This document shows positions 8,727 to 11,935 of a DNA stretch of 11,935 nt, in pieces. The translations under genes and the position numbers were made by a program. The notes below the pieces were generated by a model. That model was given only the letters and a program-made list of their open reading frames with translations, had not been told where the DNA came from and did not search any database. Source of the DNA: an uncultured Oscillochloris sp. (GTDB taxonomy: Bacteria > Chloroflexota > Chloroflexia > Chloroflexales > Chloroflexaceae); the NCBI GenBank assembly GCA_903877945.1, contig CAIRFY010000678.1:1-11935 (forward strand). Direction: 5' to 3'. Each line of letters opens with the position of its first letter. The stretch's first letter is position 1.

Positions 8727-8732
8727 CTCCTC
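8727..8732 (-). promoter_or_regulatory. Ribosome-binding site of the double-protease gene
   Basis: GAGGAG on the minus strand is 7 nt before ATG 8719 and only 4 nt before TTG 8722, so it favours the ATG. A perfect TTGACA on the same strand (8843-8838) may be part of this gene's promoter, but the -10 at 17 nt (TTTACG) is weak. Confidence 0.65.
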
Positions 8733-8737
8733 TATGA

Positions 8738-8767
8738 TTGACACTCCTCACGGGCCTGTGGTACACT
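8738..8767 (+). promoter_or_regulatory. Candidate sigma-70-type promoter for efp
   Basis: A perfect -35 box TTGACA (8738-8743) is followed after 18 nt by TACACT (8762-8767, 4 of 6 to TATAAT). Transcription would start near 8773-8774, giving an efp leader of about 87 nt. It is the best plus-strand promoter in the divergent gap. Confidence 0.5.
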
Positions 8768-8773
8768 CTGGCG

Positions 8774-8797
8774 TCGGCGCGACAAGCGCCGATTTTT
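8774..8797 (+). terminator. Terminator-like hairpin in the efp leader (possible attenuator)
   Basis: A perfect 7-bp stem, TCGGCGC (8774-8780) with GCGCCGA (8786-8792), has a GACAA loop and is followed directly by TTTTT (8793-8797). No plus-strand gene ends just upstream, since the neighbour is divergent, so it cannot be an ordinary 3' terminator for one. It lies between the predicted promoter and efp, where it could act as an attenuator or yield a short leader RNA. A second AT-rich stretch, TATATATTATG (8830-8840), could alternatively supply a promoter downstream of the hairpin. Confidence 0.6.
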
Positions 8798-8844
8798 GCG
8801 CATGTGTGGCGCACCGTAAATGCGCGGTTATATATTATGTCAAT

Positions 8845-8850
8845 AAGGAG
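8845..8850 (+). promoter_or_regulatory. Ribosome-binding site of efp (decides the start)
   Basis: AAGGAG lies 9 nt before ATG 8860. The reading frame is open back to 8713, but the upstream part crosses the promoter and hairpin and has no homology to EF-P, so translation is placed at 8860. Confidence 0.85.
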
Positions 8851-8859
8851 TTTCACCCC

Positions 8860-9429
8860 ATGGCTTCCGGAACAACAACCGATTTGCGCACGGGCGTCGT
8901 GCTGCGCTACAACAACGATCTCTATCAGGTGGTAGAGTTTCAGCACGTAGCGCCGGGCAACTGGCGGGCCTTCGTGCGTATTAAGCTGAAGAACCTAAAC
9001 AACGGTAAGGTGATCGAGGATCGCGTGCGCGCCGGCTCGGACATCGAGATTGTCCGTATCGAGCGCCGACCTATGCAGTTCCTCTACCGCGAGGGCGAGG
9101 ACTTTATCTTTATGGATAATAGCACCTACGACCAGATCCAGGTGAGCGAAAAGGCCGTGGGCGATGGTGCGCGATTCCTGAAAGAGAATGAGAGCGCCGA
9201 CCTCGTGTACGACTCGGAGCGCGAGGTGCTGCTCGGCGTCGAACTGCCGATCTTCGTGACCCTGGCTGTGACCGAGACGACGATTGCCGTCCGTGGCGAT
9301 ACGGCAACCAACGTCACCAAGGCGGCCACCCTGGAGACGGGTACGATCATCCAGGTACCCGGCTTCGTCAACGAGGGCGATGTGCTGAAGATCGACACCC
9401 GCAGCGGAGATTATATCGAACGAGTGTAG
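8860..9429 (+). CDS. efp: Translation elongation factor P
   Basis: EF-P binds between the P and E sites of ribosomes stalled on polyproline stretches and stimulates peptide-bond formation. The 189-aa length and three-domain order fit the family: a KOW-like domain I (about 1-65), an OB-fold II (about 66-127) and an OB-fold III (about 130-189). The C-terminal family signature is visible in KAATLETG..IQVPGFVNEGD and TRSGDYIER. The functional tip loop of domain I reads PGNWRAF (32-38), so residue 34, the modified lysine or arginine of E. coli and Pseudomonas EF-P, is asparagine here, with arginine at 36. The factor therefore probably does not use lysylation, rhamnosylation or 5-aminopentanol modification at this site. 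No modification gene (epmA, epmB, earP or ymfI type) lies in the window. It is monocistronic, divergent from the double protease and convergent with the M14 gene. Confidence 0.97.
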   Translation: MASGTTTDLRTGVVLRYNNDLYQVVEFQHVAPGNWRAFVRIKLKNLNNGKVIEDRVRAGSDIEIVRIERRPMQFLYREGEDFIFMDNSTYDQIQVSEKAVGDGARFLKENESADLVYDSEREVLLGVELPIFVTLAVTETTIAVRGDTATNVTKAATLETGTIIQVPGFVNEGDVLKIDTRSGDYIERV

Positions 9430-9434
9430 CGGTC

Positions 9435-9487
9435 AATGCAAAATGCAGAATGCAAAATGCAAAATGCAGGATTTTTGCATTTTGCAT

Positions 9488-9489
<2 letters not shown>
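9435..9489. terminator. Tandem AATGCAAA repeats folding into a bidirectional hairpin
   Basis: Short 7-8 bp repeats of an (A)ATGCAAA type occupy 9435-9468. The segment 9448-9464 is the perfect inverted complement of 9473-9489: 17 bp, with an 8-nt loop. It starts 18 bases after the efp stop, and its right arm reaches into the TGA stop codon (9490-9488) of the convergent M14 gene. A- and T-rich arms on both strands make a bidirectional terminator likely, although the stem itself is AT-rich. Confidence 0.7.
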
Positions 9490-10863
<1,374 letters not shown>

Positions 10864-10864
<1 letters not shown>

Positions 10865-11793
10865 TACCCGATCCCTCTAGCCCGACGTTTAGCCGCCACA
10901 AAATGGCTATGGGTCAAATTAATGCTGGCAGTGATCCGGCTGATCTCGTCACTCTCCTCGCGGGAAATCTCACCATCGGCGGCGGCCACGGCGAAGAGGG
11001 CATCGAGAATACGGATGCGCTCTTCCTCGCTGGCGTTCGCGGCAAACTCCCTGGTGAGATGGAAGTAATCGAGGTCGGCGGCAGACTCGGCCAGGGCCAC
11101 CTCGGCCACCAGAGTGGCCCGCTCGCGGCTGATGCCCCAGCCTGACTCCAGCAGATCGGCCATGCGTGCGAACTCAGCGTCGGTCACGGTATTATCCGCG
11201 CGGGCAACGCGGGCGAGCAGACCACCGGCGAGGGCCAAGGTATGGGCCTCCGCGACGGGGATGCCCAGGTCGTCCTCAGGGGCTTTACCGAGGCGCTGGC
11301 GCACCGCGTAGTAGATCCGGTTATTGAGAAACTCACCGAGATACTGCTCGCGGTTGGGAGCGACCGTGTGGCGGTGGAGTGACCCGCGCAGCAGCCGACC
11401 GATCTGAGCGAGCAGGCCAAGGTCAACTCGCTCCAGAGCCGTGTGAATCTCCTTGGACACAGCTCGCTCCTCAACGGTGATCACCCGGTCAGCGCGGAGC
11501 ATCTGGTCGAGGGCAGCCAGGGCCAAGGCGCGGTCGCCGGGGCCATGCAGAGCTGCCGCCAGCGACTCCACCAGGCGGGCGCGCTCATCGGCAGCCACCG
11601 GCGAGTGCAGGTAGATCTCCAACTCGGCCCACTCGTTGACGGTCATCGCCGCCTCGCCAGAGCCGCCGGTCTGGCCAAGTTCGGCCAGGATGCTCTTGAG
11701 GCTGTTCACCTCATCATTAGCCAAGTGGCCGTCTGCCCAGGCAGCGGCGATAATTACTTTGGCCAGGGCCATCGCCAGGATGTTCTTGGGCAT
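10864..11793 (-). CDS. Tandem TerB-like (tellurite-resistance B domain) protein
   Basis: A soluble, all-helical 309-aa protein with no signal peptide. It has four helical-hairpin motifs of the TerB/DjlA-N type, each with an acidic start and a glutamate about seven residues later: AWADGHLANDE (D21, E28), RADRVITVEE (D102, E108), RADNTVTDAE (D200, E207) and AADGEISREE (D273, E279). They appear arranged as two TerB-like domains (about 1-130 and 185-309) joined by a basic linker. Family members are thought to bind metal ions or to scaffold membrane-linked stress complexes; no enzymatic residues are known. No other ter genes (terC, terD) are in the window, so tellurite resistance should not be assumed. 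ATG 11793 has AAGGA at 7 nt. Its TAG stop overlaps the GTG start of the M14 peptidase by one base, so the two are co-transcribed and probably translationally coupled. Why a cytosolic TerB protein should be coupled to a secreted peptidase is unclear. Confidence 0.82.
10872..10877 (-). promoter_or_regulatory. Ribosome-binding site of the M14 gene within the TerB-like gene
   Basis: GAGGGA on the minus strand lies in the last codons of the TerB-like gene, 7 nt before GTG 10864. It makes the coupled TAGTG start credible despite the adjacent tandem array with its many TTG codons. Confidence 0.6.
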
Positions 11794-11807
11794 CGGTCAA
11801 TCCTTCT

Positions 11808-11935
11808 GAATCCAATATTTTTTAAATAAGCCGATCTCATACCGACCTTGCCCCCTCACCCCCTGCCTCTCTCCCTCAGACAAGGTTTCAGGTGCCAGGT
11901 TTCAGCTTTACAGTGTGGCGATGAGGCGAGGATGC
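11808..11935. other. Non-coding end of window with half of the GC-rich palindrome
   Basis: The sequence upstream of the TerB-like gene shows no reading frame that I can support. It contains one arm of the GC-rich palindrome (CCCCCTCACCCCCTGCC.. at 11851-11878), bounded by ACCTTG (11845-11850) and CAAGGT (11881-11886). It also holds a short direct repeat AGGTTTCAG (11883-11891 and 11897-11905) and the CGATGAGGCG motif (11919-11928) shared with 2851-2902. The right arm of the palindrome is missing. No clear promoter is seen. Confidence 0.6.

Noticed and set aside
8713..8859. N-terminal extension of EF-P in the same frame
   Set aside because: It crosses the predicted promoter and the terminator-like hairpin, has no EF-P homology, and AAGGAG at 8845-8850 places the start at 8860.

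Overview
This is a GC-rich (estimated roughly 60% G+C) bacterial chromosomal segment. It most resembles a filamentous member of the Chloroflexota (Chloroflexus/Roseiflexus/Oscillochloris-like). That assignment is inference. It rests on the long insert in PurN, the C-terminal two-copy 'FxxFW..GG...FG.P' repeat on the M14 peptidase, the style of the CPBP and clostripain domains, and abundant C/T-G/A-rich intergenic palindromes and 7-8 bp tandem repeats. I see no tRNA, rRNA, CRISPR array, phage gene or transposase gene.

Layout, left to right. (1) Positions 1-81 are a heptanucleotide tandem array that abuts the ribosome-binding site of purN (+, de novo purine synthesis). (2) A GC-rich palindromic element with a terminator-like hairpin separates purN from two convergent genes on the minus strand. 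These two encode the halves of a TM287/TM288-type heterodimeric ABC exporter: a degenerate-site subunit first (TTG start at 4769), then a catalytic-site subunit. (3) Divergent from the exporter is a small low-molecular-weight tyrosine-phosphatase-like gene (+). Its 3' side carries a nested inverted-repeat element flanked by a 12-bp direct repeat. (4) A 3-kb minus-strand gene encodes an unusual chimera: an integral-membrane CPBP (CAAX-type) protease, then an internal lipoprotein-type signal segment, then an extracytoplasmic clostripain-like (C11) cysteine peptidase with a beta-rich tail. (5) Divergent from it is efp (+, elongation factor P), preceded by a promoter and a terminator-like hairpin in the leader. 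(6) Convergent to efp is a translationally coupled minus-strand pair: a tandem TerB-like protein, then a secreted M14 zinc carboxypeptidase whose first codons lie in another heptamer array. The window ends in a non-coding stretch holding half of the GC-rich palindrome.

How the genes work together: apart from purN and efp (housekeeping), the window is biased toward the cell envelope, with an exporter, a fused membrane/lipoprotein double protease and a secreted carboxypeptidase. The only clear operons are the exporter pair and the TerB-M14 pair. No complete, obviously novel defence or mobile system is visible. The most unusual items are the CPBP-lipobox-C11 chimera, the apparent small-element insertion into a hairpin loop at 5473-5644, the coding heptamer array at the start of the M14 gene, and the hairpin in the efp leader.
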